DNA from: CAYVUV01 sp964455095
GTDB taxonomy: Bacteria > Desulfobacterota > Binatia > HRBIN30 > CADEER01
Assembly (NCBI GenBank): GCA_964455095.1
Contig: CAYVUV010000362.1
Span: 1-40,731 of the forward strand
Direction of reading: 5' to 3'
DNA length: 40,731 bases
Positions 25,203 to 33,252 of the stretch are shown here, in pieces; position 1 is the stretch's first letter; every line of letters begins with the position of its first letter. Below the pieces are notes generated by a model, which saw only the letters and a list, made by a program, of their open reading frames with translations, ran no database searches and was not told where the DNA came from. The translations under genes and the position numbers were made by a program.

Positions 25203-26117
25203 ATGCCGTCGGTCAGCGTTGTCGTCCCGGTGCTCAACGGGGCAGCCACCATTGGCGATCTCCTCAGTGCCCTCGCCAGCCAGGCGGGGGCGCCGGCCGA
25301 GTGCGAGATCATCGTGGTCGACAACGGCTCGACCGACGGCACGCAGGACATCGTGCGGCGTTTCGCCGTCACCTTGCTCGAAGAGCCGCGGCGCGGACCC
25401 GCCGCCGCACGCAATCGGGGGTTGCGCCACGCGCGCGGCGATATCGTTGTCCACACCGACGCAGACACGTTGCCGACACGCGGTTGGCTGGCGGCGATCG
25501 TCGCGCCGTTTGCGGCGGCCGACGTCATGCTCGTCGGCGGCCGCACGCTGGCCTTTCGCCCCGCCAGCGGCGCCGAGCGCTTCATGGCGCAGTCGCGCGT
25601 CTTCGAGACCGAGCAGCAGCTCGCCAATGCGCATTTTCCGTTCGTGCCGTCGCTCAACATGGCGCTGCGGCGCGACGCCGCATTGGCGATTGGCGGTTGG
25701 GCGGAGGAGCTGATGACGTCCGAGGACGTCGACCTCTGCCACCGCCTGCGCCAGCGCTTCGCTCAGCAGCGCATGGTCTTCGAGCCAGACGCCTTGCTCT
25801 TTCACCGCCACCGCGCCACCGACGCGCAGCTGCGCCGCCAGGCGTTCGCCTACGGCGAGGGCGCCGCGGCCATGTACCGCCGTTACCCTGAAAAAGTGCG
25901 CTGGACTCTGTATACATGGGCCATGGTCGGGACGGTGCTGGTGTGGCACACGGCGCAACCGCTGCTGCTGCGCGGCGCGTACCAGCTCGGCTGGCGCACG
26001 GCGGAGCAGCTCGAGCACGCCGTTTACCAACGCCTGTGGACCTGGAGCTTCTGGCGCGGCTTCCACAGCTACCGGTGCAGCGGATCCCATCGGCGCTTCG
26101 AGGTCCCCGCGCCATGA
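25203..26117 (+). CDS. Family 2 glycosyltransferase with C-terminal extension
   Basis: 304 residues from the ATG at 25203. An ATG at 25131 in the same frame lies inside the inverted repeat and is unlikely to be the true start. GT-A motifs: SVVVPVLNGAATI, EIIVVDNGSTDGT, metal site HTDADTLPTRGW, and EDVDLCHRLR with the acidic base. The C-terminal part has one hydrophobic stretch (about 230-262) and a Trp/Tyr-rich tail. It probably adds a sugar in the same pathway as the second GT2 that follows with an ATGA overlap. Donor and acceptor unknown. Confidence 0.88.
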   Translation: MPSVSVVVPVLNGAATIGDLLSALASQAGAPAECEIIVVDNGSTDGTQDIVRRFAVTLLEEPRRGPAAARNRGLRHARGDIVVHTDADTLPTRGWLAAIVAPFAAADVMLVGGRTLAFRPASGAERFMAQSRVFETEQQLANAHFPFVPSLNMALRRDAALAIGGWAEELMTSEDVDLCHRLRQRFAQQRMVFEPDALLFHRHRATDAQLRRQAFAYGEGAAAMYRRYPEKVRWTLYTWAMVGTVLVWHTAQPLLLRGAYQLGWRTAEQLEHAVYQRLWTWSFWRGFHSYRCSGSHRRFEVPAP

Positions 26118-26998
26118 CGCCCCGGGTCTCGGTGGTGATCCCCGTCTACAACGGCGCGCGCTTTCTCGCCGACTGTCTGATCGCCTTGCGCGGCCAGAGC
26201 CTGCCGGCCGCCGACTTCGAGACCATCGTGGTCGACGACGGCTCGACCGACGCCACCGCCGAGGTGGCGCGCGGGCTGGGCTTTCGCGTCGAGCAGCAGG
26301 CGCACAGCGGCGCTCCGGCAGCGCGCAACCGCGGCGCGCGGGCGGCGGGCGGCGAGTGGGTGGCGTTCACCGACGCCGATTGTCTCCCCTCGCGCCATTG
26401 GTTGCAGGCCCTGCTGGAAGCGGTCGCGGACAGCTCGCCTCTCGCCATGGGGGCAGCGGGGCGCATGGTCGGTTACGAATCGAACACACCCGCTGCACGA
26501 TTCGTCGACTTGAGCGGCGGCCTCGATGCGGAGGACTATCTGGGCCATCCGCGTTTTCCCTTCGCCCCTACTGGCAACGTCCTCTTCCGCCGCGCCACCC
26601 TGCTCACCACCGGAGGCTTCGACGAGCGCTTCACCACGTACGACTCGTGCGACCTGCACACCCGCTTGCGGCAGATCGACGACGCCCCTTTCCACTTCGT
26701 GCCGCGCGCGGTGGTGCTGCACCGCCACCGTCGCACCTGGCTCGAGTACTGGCGCCAGCAGCTCTGGTACGGGCGCGGCTACGGTCAATTCCTCATCCGC
26801 CACCGCGAGGCCATCGGCTGGTCCGTGGCTCACGAGCTGCGCGCCTGGTGCACGCTCGGCGGCCTGGCCCTGGCGGCCTGTCGCCCCGGCGGCGACGATG
26901 GCGCCCTGGTGCGGCGCGGGCAGCTGGTGAAGATGCTGGCGCAACGCCTCGGCTGCATGAGCACGTACTGGAGCCCGCGGGAGCGCGCGCGATGGTGA
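26114..26998 (+). CDS. Family 2 glycosyltransferase, second copy
   Basis: 294 residues, ATG overlapping the stop of the preceding GT2. Motifs: VSVVIPVYNGARFL, TIVVDDGSTDAT and the metal site FTDADCLPSRHW. Where the upstream enzyme has EDVDLCHRLR this one has DSCDLHTRLR, so the catalytic acid position differs, and substrate or linkage may differ as well. The two neighbours share a similar C-terminal layout (HRHR..., then a Tyr/Gly-rich segment), so they may be an old duplication. The gene ends inside the first codons of the B2-like gene. Confidence 0.88.
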   Translation: MTPRVSVVIPVYNGARFLADCLIALRGQSLPAADFETIVVDDGSTDATAEVARGLGFRVEQQAHSGAPAARNRGARAAGGEWVAFTDADCLPSRHWLQALLEAVADSSPLAMGAAGRMVGYESNTPAARFVDLSGGLDAEDYLGHPRFPFAPTGNVLFRRATLLTTGGFDERFTTYDSCDLHTRLRQIDDAPFHFVPRAVVLHRHRRTWLEYWRQQLWYGRGYGQFLIRHREAIGWSVAHELRAWCTLGGLALAACRPGGDDGALVRRGQLVKMLAQRLGCMSTYWSPRERARW

Positions 26999-27512
26999 CG
27001 CCGGCGCTGGCCGGCAAGTGGACGCCGGTCGGCATCGCGCAGCGGCTGCGCGTCCTGCTGCGCCAGCCCGGCGATCTGGCTCTGGCGCTGCGCATCGGCC
27101 ACTTCGTCTGGAGCGTCCCTGCCGACCTCGGGGATGCCAGCCTGCCCGCCTTTCTCGACCGCCTGCGCGCCGCGCCGCGGCCGCCGGCGCCCGATCTGCG
27201 CGCCCCGGCGTAGAACGCATTGCCAGGCTGCGCCAGCCGTGGCTGCGTCTGTCGGTCTTTGGCGACCGCAACATGTGCTACGTGCGGGCGCTGACGCTGT
27301 ACCGCTTTCTCGATCCCGGTGCGGCCCTGCTGCGCATCCACTTCGGCGTCGAACCCGGCGTCGACGCCGCCGACCGCCTGCGTGGGCACGCCTGGATCAG
27401 CGTCGGCGGCGACATCTTCGAGACTCCCGACCCGGTACGCGCCGGGCGCGTGCGCGAGATCTACGGCCACCCCCCGGAGGGGTCCGCCCGCGCCGCGCGC
27501 GGCGGAGGGTGA
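26992..27512 (+). CDS. Lasso-peptide B2-like transglutaminase-fold protein (one-base frameshift)
   Basis: Would encode about 173 residues. The first frame (26992-27213) gives MVTPALAGKWTP to about DLRAPA and stops. The family core continues in another frame: GVERIARLRQPW, the catalytic Cys in NMCYVRALTLYRFL (codon at 27276), RGHAWI with the catalytic His (codon at 27387) and GGDIFETPDP. This is the Transglut_core3 pattern of lasso-peptide B2 proteins, the leader-peptide cysteine protease. One extra C in the run at about 27203-27206 would join the frames as ...RAPGVERI..., so this is either a recent mutation or a base-calling error. No macrolactam synthetase is present. Confidence 0.72.
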
Positions 27513-27514
27513 GC

Positions 27515-28750
27515 GTGGACGACCTGCGCCCCCTGCTGGCCGCGGTGCTGCTCGGCGATCGCGCCACCGCCGCGCGCGCTGCGCAGGCGTTGTCGGCCGG
27601 CGCGCGTTGGCCCGCAGCAGTCGCGCTGGCGGCGGCATGGCGGGTGGTCCCCGCCCTGCGCCGGCGCACCGCCGAGCTCGGAACCGGGCTCGATGCGGAG
27701 TCGGCCCGCGATCTCGCCGCCCGCGGCCGCGCCGCCGCCATGCAGGCAACCGCCGTGGCCCACCGCGCCGCGACGGTGCTCGCCGCGTTGCGCACGGCCG
27801 GGGTTGCGGCGGTGCCGTTCAAGGGCATCGGCGTCATCGCCTCGCTCTACCGCGGCGCCGGGCAGCGCATGGTGCAGGACATGGACCTCCTGGTCGCGGC
27901 ACCGCACGTCGAGGCCGCCGCCGAGGTCTTTCGCCGCCTCGGCTTCGCGCCCATCACCGACCGCTTCGCCGAGTACATGGAATATCTGCGCGACCGGCCG
28001 CGCGAAGGCGCCTTTTCGGGCAATCAGTACTTGATCTTCACCGACGTCGACCGACTCGAGATCGACCTGCATTGGCAGCTCGGCGTGCGGCCGCCGCCGG
28101 CGCTGGACGCCGCCGGGATCATCGCCCGCGCCGAGCCGGCGCGCCTGTTCGGCGCCGACATCTCGGCCCCGGCACCGCCCGACGCGATGCTGCTCACGGC
28201 GCATCATGTCCTGCGCGACGGCTTCGCCCCGGCGACGGCGATCAAGGATCTGTGCGATCTGGCGGCCTGGTGGGGGGAGCCGGCGGGGCGCTGGACGGTC
28301 GCCCAAGTGACGGCCCAGGCGCGCGCCGCGGGTCTCACCGTGCCGTTGCTGGCGCTGTGGAGGATCCTCGCCTCCTTCGATCGCACCGCGGCGTTGGTTG
28401 ACGGCACCGCCGCGCTGGCCGGGGCGTGCAGCGCCGCCGAGCGCGCCGACGCCGAGCGCCTGGCGCAGGTCTTCCATTGGCAGCTGCGCCACGGCCAACT
28501 CAACGGCGACGTGCTGCAGCTCCTCAGCCCGCTGGTCGTGCTGCGTTTCCTGATGCGCCGCCTGCGCCGGCGGCGCACCCTGATGTACTTCGACGAGCGC
28601 ATCGAGGCCGAGCTCGGCCTCCCCCCTCCCCGCTCGTACGGCATCCGCGTCACCCGCCTGCTGCGCGACCTGGGCCGCCTCGACCGCACCGTTCTGGATG
28701 GCTACAGAGCCCTGCTGCGCGCGCAGCGTGGCAGTCAAAGCCTCGACTAA
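27515..28750 (+). CDS. Nucleotidyltransferase family protein (NTP_transf_5-like)
   Basis: 411 residues from the GTG at 27515, which has ggagg at a good distance; a GTG at 27509 overlapping the preceding stop is the alternative. The N-terminal half has the nucleotidyltransferase pattern: PFKGIGVIASLYRGAGQR (101-118), QDMDLLV (Asp122, Asp124) and EIDLHWQL (Asp184). This matches the uncharacterised nucleotidyltransferase family often found beside lasso-peptide, PqqD and HprK-related genes. The C-terminal half is helical and Arg-rich. Last gene of the cassette; a strong promoter for a different gene follows. Substrate unknown. Confidence 0.82.
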   Translation: MDDLRPLLAAVLLGDRATAARAAQALSAGARWPAAVALAAAWRVVPALRRRTAELGTGLDAESARDLAARGRAAAMQATAVAHRAATVLAALRTAGVAAVPFKGIGVIASLYRGAGQRMVQDMDLLVAAPHVEAAAEVFRRLGFAPITDRFAEYMEYLRDRPREGAFSGNQYLIFTDVDRLEIDLHWQLGVRPPPALDAAGIIARAEPARLFGADISAPAPPDAMLLTAHHVLRDGFAPATAIKDLCDLAAWWGEPAGRWTVAQVTAQARAAGLTVPLLALWRILASFDRTAALVDGTAALAGACSAAERADAERLAQVFHWQLRHGQLNGDVLQLLSPLVVLRFLMRRLRRRRTLMYFDERIEAELGLPPPRSYGIRVTRLLRDLGRLDRTVLDGYRALLRAQRGSQSLD

Positions 28751-28773
28751 CACGAATTCCGCTCAGATTTTTC

Positions 28774-28804
28774 TTGACAGGTGCCAAAGCAGGTGGGGTA
28801 GACT
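28774..28804 (+). promoter_or_regulatory. Sigma-70-like promoter of the Thr/Pro secreted protein
   Basis: TTGACA at 28774-28779 and TAGACT at 28799-28804. The spacer is 19 bases, longer than the usual 17. It leaves a leader of about 100 bases before the ATG at 28908. Confidence 0.5.
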
Positions 28805-28831
28805 CAGGCGGTCGGAGCTGTCATCAGACCA

Positions 28832-28879
28832 GGGGCCTTTCGGGGGAAAGGGCCCGGTTGGACACCGGCCTGTGGGGAG
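28832..28879 (+). promoter_or_regulatory. Structured mRNA leader with strong hairpin
   Basis: The segment ggggcctttc / gaaagggccc can fold into a 9-pair stem with one G-G mismatch and a G-rich loop. It is followed by GTTGGACACCGG and GGGGAG. A similar order of motifs is seen at 11462-11500 in front of another secreted Thr/Pro-linker protein. It could be a regulatory leader; class not recognised. Confidence 0.35.
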
Positions 28880-28907
28880 CACGGTTCATATCGAGATAAG
28901 GAGCCAT

Positions 28908-30494
28908 ATGTACTCAGTTCGCAAACAGCTGCCCGCCCTGTTCATCGGCTGCGCCGCGATCCTCGCCAGCGCTGGTCCCAGTTTGGGCATCAACGTCGAG
29001 CGGTGCGTCTCGGTCGACAACCACGTCTATATGATCCTGACGACCAGCGAGAACGAGTCGCGGGTCACCAGCGTGGCGCTGACCGACGCGAACGCCAACG
29101 CCTGCTGCGAGTTTCCCGACACCGGCCAGGTGCTGACCGCCATCTCCACCGGCGCCGGCACGCTGCTGCCCAACCGCATGCGCACGACGGTCGTCTCCGG
29201 CCTGCCGTCGAATGCGATCACCTGCGGCGGCAACTTCGTCGCCAGCGCGGCCGGTGGCCAGGGGCAGCTGACCCTGCCCGGCGGTGCAACTGTGAGCATC
29301 AACGGCGCGTTCAGCTCGGAAACCGTAGTGCCGGTATCGACGTCGGACGTCGCCGTGCCGGCGGCATTCGATGTGCCGACCATCTCGCGCTCGATCAGCG
29401 GCTGCAGCGTCAGCGGCCAGACCATGGCGTTCCCGTCGACCGTCTCGGTGCACACGCCGTCCGATGTCACCCTCGGCGAGCAATCGAATCAAACCGCCAC
29501 GTACGACGACACCGAGGGCAGCACGATCGGCAACCGCGCCCCCGGCAACAACGTCCCGCCGACCCAGTCGACTCCCGACGGCTTCCTGCTCGAGGGCAAC
29601 TGCTCCAACCCCGCGACCTGCGAGACGATCATCTTCATCGCCGAGAAGAATCCTTCTTCCATTGGTGTCGGCGCCGCGGCCGCCGGCTTCACGCTGACCG
29701 GCAGCGAGATCAACTCGGGCACCGAATGCGCGCTGAAGAACGGGCTCTTCAACAGCCCGACACCGACGCGGACCCCGACCTCGACCCCCACGGCGACCCC
29801 AACCTCGACCCCAACCGACACGCCGACGGCGACGCCGACCGCCACCTTGACCAACACGCCGACGGCAACGCCGACCGCGACGGTGACGTTCACCCCCTCG
29901 GCCACTGCGAGCGCCACCGCCACCCCCAGCGCCACGGCCACCGCGACGGCGACGGGCACACCCACGCAGCCCGGCATCTGCGCGCTCACTCCCGTGTCGG
30001 GTTGCATGGCGCCGGCGGGCTTCAAGAAGCGCCTGCGCATCAGCGACAAGAAGGACCTCGTCTCGTGGCGGTGGCGCACCACCGGCAACGTGCCGCTCGC
30101 CGACTTCGGCAATCCGCTGACCACATCGGACTACTCCTTCTGCGTCTACGCCGGCGCCTCGCCGACGCGGATCATGGAGCTGAAAGCACCCGCCGGCGGT
30201 ACCTGCGCCAACAAGCCGTGCTGGAAGTCGCGCGGCAACAAGGGCTTCCGCTACAAGGACAAGGACCGCACGCCGAGCGGCATCACCAAGCTGGTGCTGC
30301 GCACCAGCGAAGCGCCGCTGTCGGACATCGTGCTGCGCGCCCGGGGACTCAACATTCCGATGCCGACGCTCAACCTGACGCAGCCGGTAATCGCCCAGCT
30401 CGTCAAGGGCGACGGACCGGAATGCTGGCAAACGACGTACTCGGCCCCGGCGCTGAAGAACAACGCCGAAGTCTTCCAGGACAAGAACGACTAG
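28908..30494 (+). CDS. Secreted protein with Thr/Pro linker and conserved Cys/Trp C-terminal domain
   Basis: 528 residues, ATG with aaggag 4 bp upstream. A signal peptide is cut near residue 22-27 (ASAGPSLG). The N-terminal domain (about 28-283) is beta-rich with scattered cysteines. Residues about 284-353 are a Thr/Pro/Ala linker. The C-terminal domain (about 354-528) has paired cysteines, CWKSRGNKGFRYKDKDRTPSG and, near the end, ECWQTTYSAP. I have seen the CW..KGF.Y.DK...CW.T.YS.P pattern on unrelated secreted proteins of Binatia-like genomes, where it seems to be a lineage-specific module; this is recollection, not a search. There is no C-terminal helix, so it is either released or held by the Cys domain. 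Function unknown. Confidence 0.78.
   Translation: MYSVRKQLPALFIGCAAILASAGPSLGINVERCVSVDNHVYMILTTSENESRVTSVALTDANANACCEFPDTGQVLTAISTGAGTLLPNRMRTTVVSGLPSNAITCGGNFVASAAGGQGQLTLPGGATVSINGAFSSETVVPVSTSDVAVPAAFDVPTISRSISGCSVSGQTMAFPSTVSVHTPSDVTLGEQSNQTATYDDTEGSTIGNRAPGNNVPPTQSTPDGFLLEGNCSNPATCETIIFIAEKNPSSIGVGAAAAGFTLTGSEINSGTECALKNGLFNSPTPTRTPTSTPTATPTSTPTDTPTATPTATLTNTPTATPTATVTFTPSATASATATPSATATATATGTPTQPGICALTPVSGCMAPAGFKKRLRISDKKDLVSWRWRTTGNVPLADFGNPLTTSDYSFCVYAGASPTRIMELKAPAGGTCANKPCWKSRGNKGFRYKDKDRTPSGITKLVLRTSEAPLSDIVLRARGLNIPMPTLNLTQPVIAQLVKGDGPECWQTTYSAPALKNNAEVFQDKND
29758..29965. repeat. Low-complexity Thr/Pro coding repeat
   Basis: Degenerate units around acgccgacggcgacgccg encode PTATPTSTPT-like sequence inside the 28908-30494 gene. 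Same kind of linker as 9196-9700. Confidence 0.8.
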
Positions 30495-30508
30495 TCAGTG
30501 CACCACGA

Positions 30509-30542
30509 GTTGCCCGCAGCTCCGAACGGAGCCGCGGGCAAC
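30509..30542. terminator. Bidirectional hairpin between convergent genes
   Basis: Nine-base arms gttgcccgc / gcgggcaac enclose a second stem gctcc / ggagc with loop gaac. It lies between a plus-strand stop (30494) and a minus-strand stop (30563). There is no T-run, but the stem is very stable. Confidence 0.65.
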
Positions 30543-30562
30543 CCGGGCGCCCTGGTTCTGCT

Positions 30563-31456
30563 CTAAGGAACCAGCCCGACCAATTTGCGGATGTCGCCCG
30601 GCGTCTTGCCCTCCGCGCGCAAGGCGTCGAGCCCCTGGTCGCGCGCCGACTTGGCCAGGCGGCGCCCCGTTTCGTCGCGTATCAGCCCGTGGTGGCAATA
30701 GCGCGGGGCCGGGAGGGTGAGCAGCGCTTGCAGCACGCGGTGGACGTGCGTGGCCAGGAAGAGGTCTTGGCCCCGCGTCACCAGCGTCACGCCCTGTAGT
30801 GCGTCGTCGACCACCACCGCGAGGTGGTAGCTGGTCGGCACGTCCTTGCGGACCACGACGACGTCGCCCCACATCTCCGGCGCGATCGGCAACACGCCGT
30901 GCTCTCCGTCCGGCCCGGTGCCGACCTCCGCGAAGGTGAGCGGCGCGCCGGCCAGTTCCTCGGCCAGCGCCTTGGCCCGCGGCATGTCCAGGCGCAGGGC
31001 ACAGGCGCGACCGCTGCGGAGCAGACGATCGGTCTCGGACTGGCCCTTGCAGAGGCCGGGGTAGACCGGCGCGCCGTCGGGATCGCGCGGCCAGCGGTCC
31101 GCATCGCCGAGCGCGGCGTCGATCTCCGTGCGCGTGCAGAAGCAGGGGTACACGACGCCGAGCGTGCGCAGGCGCTCGAGCGCGCGCGCGTAGTCGGCGA
31201 AGTGCTCGGACTGCCGGCGCACCGGCCGCTCCCAGTCGAGCCCGAGCCAGGCGAGGTCGGCGTAGATCGCCGCCTCGTACTCGGGCCGGCAGCGCGCGAC
31301 GTCGATGTCCTCGATGCGCAGCAGGAAGCGCCCGCCGAGCCGGGTCGCCATATCGAAGCCGAAGAGCGCCGAATAGGCGTGGCCGAGATGGAGGCGGCCG
31401 TTCGGGCTCGGCGCGAAGCGCAGCACCTCGCGCCCGGGCGCGGAGCGATTCGTCAT
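30563..31456 (-). CDS. gluQ: Glutamyl-Q tRNA(Asp) synthetase
   Basis: 297 residues, the short form of glutamyl-tRNA synthetase without the anticodon-binding domain. Class I motifs: RFAPSPNGRLHLGHAYSA (HLGH as HIGH) and RRLAKSARD as the KMSKS-like loop. The zinc ligands appear as CFCT and PGLC. IEDIDVARCRP is the Glu-binding region. GluQRS attaches glutamate to queuosine in the anticodon of tRNA(Asp), unlike true GluRS. The ATG is at 31454-31456. It follows the phosphofructokinase gene by 50 bp on the same strand, so the two may share a transcript. Confidence 0.94.
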   Translation of the reverse strand: MTNRSAPGREVLRFAPSPNGRLHLGHAYSALFGFDMATRLGGRFLLRIEDIDVARCRPEYEAAIYADLAWLGLDWERPVRRQSEHFADYARALERLRTLGVVYPCFCTRTEIDAALGDADRWPRDPDGAPVYPGLCKGQSETDRLLRSGRACALRLDMPRAKALAEELAGAPLTFAEVGTGPDGEHGVLPIAPEMWGDVVVVRKDVPTSYHLAVVVDDALQGVTLVTRGQDLFLATHVHRVLQALLTLPAPRYCHHGLIRDETGRRLAKSARDQGLDALRAEGKTPGDIRKLVGLVP

Positions 31457-31506
31457 GCCGCGCCAGACTAACCGATGTCGTGTCGGGAGTCTCGCCGGCG
31501 CGCCCG

Positions 31507-32901
31507 CTATGCCGCGGCGACCGCCAGGTAGCGAATGCGCTTCTGCACGTCGGTGTTGATCGAGTGGTACGGCTGCGCCAGGTTGCCGGGAGCGAACAGT
31601 GTCTGCCGCATGTGCTCGGCGTCGTCGTTCCCGATCGCGTCGGTGAAGATCGGCAGCAGGTAGTCGATGCCGAGCTTCGACGGCTTCATCAAGCGCGGAT
31701 CGTAGAGGTCGGCGTGCACGTGGCGGGCGTGGATGTGGCCCCAGCGGTCGCGGAAACGATTGGCGTCGTAGTGCGCGACGTGAAAGCCCTGGTCGCGGGC
31801 GTACTGCAGCACCGCGACGGCGCTGTTGCGGCCCTCGGCGAGCATCTCGACCGCCTTGGCGCCGAGCTGTGCGGCGTAGAAGCGGTCGAAGAGAATCGGC
31901 CGGCCGCCGCGCTGTGTGTGGCCGACTTTGCGCACGAAGATCGCCTCGCGGGCCGACTCGCCGAGCCGGTAGCGCTGGAAGTACTTGTCGCCGATCATGG
32001 CGATGAGCTTGGCGCGCAGCGCCTCGGCGGCGCCGGTCAGCGCGACGTTGCCGGCCGGATCGGTGGTGCGCGTCTCGGCGCCCAGCTCGCGCCCCTGTTC
32101 GTCGACGATGCCCTCGCCGCAGACGATGACTACGTTCTTCTGCAGGTCGTACAGGTGCTTCACGCGCTCGCAGAGATGCTCGATGTCGAGCGGATGCTCG
32201 GGGACCAGGATGACGTCCGGCCGCCCATACGCGGTCCCGAGGGCGATGTAGCCCGAGTGCCGCCCCATCACCTCGATGATGGCGATGCGGCGGTGGCTCT
32301 CCGCCGTGGTGCGGATGCGATCGACACCGGTGGCCGAGACATAGACGGCGGTGGCATAGCCAGGCGTGACGTAGTTCACGATGTGCTCGAGGTCGAAGAC
32401 CGCGTTCGACAGCGTGCGCTTGTAGCGCACACCCGACCGCACCTCGGCCGCGCTCACGCGCACCCACTCGTCCGGCTCGCTCGGGTAGTTGAGGCCGAGG
32501 TCGTTGTCGATGGTCTTCGGCGCCAGCACCACCGGCAGGCGCTCGGCGAGCGGCTGCAGGCCGTTCAGCGTGCCGTCGCCGCCGACGCAGATCAAGCCGT
32601 CGATGCCGAGCGCTTGCAGCCGCGACGCGACCAGGTCGAGGTCGTCGGTCTTGTCCGGGTCGACGTAGTCGCGCGACGATCCGATCAGCGTGCCGCCCTT
32701 GGTCGGATCGAGCTCGGGAATCTCCTGGAAGAGGGGATTGAGATGGACGTGCGGCACGCGCGGGTTGAACAGGCAGTTGAACCCCTTGATGAGCCCGTAG
32801 ATCTCGATGCGCAGCTGGTTGGCGCGGATCACGGCGCCGTGGATCGTGGCGTTGAGGGCGGGGGTGTCACCGCCAGCGGTCAGAATGCCGATGCGCTTCA
32901 C
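31507..32901 (-). CDS. pfk: 6-phosphofructokinase, mixed Gly/Lys signature (ATP-type likely)
   Basis: 464 residues from a GTG at 32899-32901 with gaggag upstream. PFK motifs: GILTAGGDTPALN, VGGDGTLNG (Asp109-Gly110) and APKTIDND (Lys129, catalytic Asp132), then VMGRHSGYIA. In E. coli numbering Gly at 104 is typical for ATP enzymes and Lys at 124 for PPi enzymes. The pair Gly104/Lys124 is found in the group that includes trypanosomatid ATP-PFKs, so ATP use is likely but not certain. The protein has a longer C-terminal part than E. coli PfkA (320 residues). It catalyses fructose-6-phosphate phosphorylation in glycolysis. Confidence 0.93.
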   Translation of the reverse strand: MKRIGILTAGGDTPALNATIHGAVIRANQLRIEIYGLIKGFNCLFNPRVPHVHLNPLFQEIPELDPTKGGTLIGSSRDYVDPDKTDDLDLVASRLQALGIDGLICVGGDGTLNGLQPLAERLPVVLAPKTIDNDLGLNYPSEPDEWVRVSAAEVRSGVRYKRTLSNAVFDLEHIVNYVTPGYATAVYVSATGVDRIRTTAESHRRIAIIEVMGRHSGYIALGTAYGRPDVILVPEHPLDIEHLCERVKHLYDLQKNVVIVCGEGIVDEQGRELGAETRTTDPAGNVALTGAAEALRAKLIAMIGDKYFQRYRLGESAREAIFVRKVGHTQRGGRPILFDRFYAAQLGAKAVEMLAEGRNSAVAVLQYARDQGFHVAHYDANRFRDRWGHIHARHVHADLYDPRLMKPSKLGIDYLLPIFTDAIGNDDAEHMRQTLFAPGNLAQPYHSINTDVQKRIRYLAVAAA

Positions 32902-33069
32902 GCGATCTCCTCACGACCCGGCAGACCCGCCGGTCGCGATCAAAGATTGAAGCGAACAGCAAGGCGCATGCCTCCGGCGGCGCAGCCCGCGCAGGACCGT
33001 TCCGCCCACCGCCCGGATGCGCGGATGCCCACCGTGTAAGCACCGTGCCCGCTGGAGGGCTTCTGCTTG

Positions 33070-33252
33070 GACCCCAACGGGGTCAGATTCATCAGCCCAG
33101 GGCAACGCCCTGGGTTCTGGGCGCAGCGAACGTTTTACAGCCCTGAAGGGGCGCAACTCGCCGCGCGTTCCGCCCCTTCAGGGCTATGATTCGGAATCAC
33201 CACGCAACCCAGGGCGTTGCCCTGGGCTGATGGATTTGACCCCTTCGGGGTC
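33070..33252. repeat. 183-bp imperfect inverted repeat (two roughly 80-bp arms)
   Basis: The outer ends are gaccccaacggggtc (33070-33084) and gaccccttcggggtc (33238-33252). Inward they have cagcccagggcaacgccctggg and its complement, then agccctgaaggggcg / cgccccttcagggct. The centre is near 33161. It fills most of the gap between pfk and the GT-C gene, and its right arm supplies the last 20 or so codons and stop of the GT-C tail. Confidence 0.9.
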
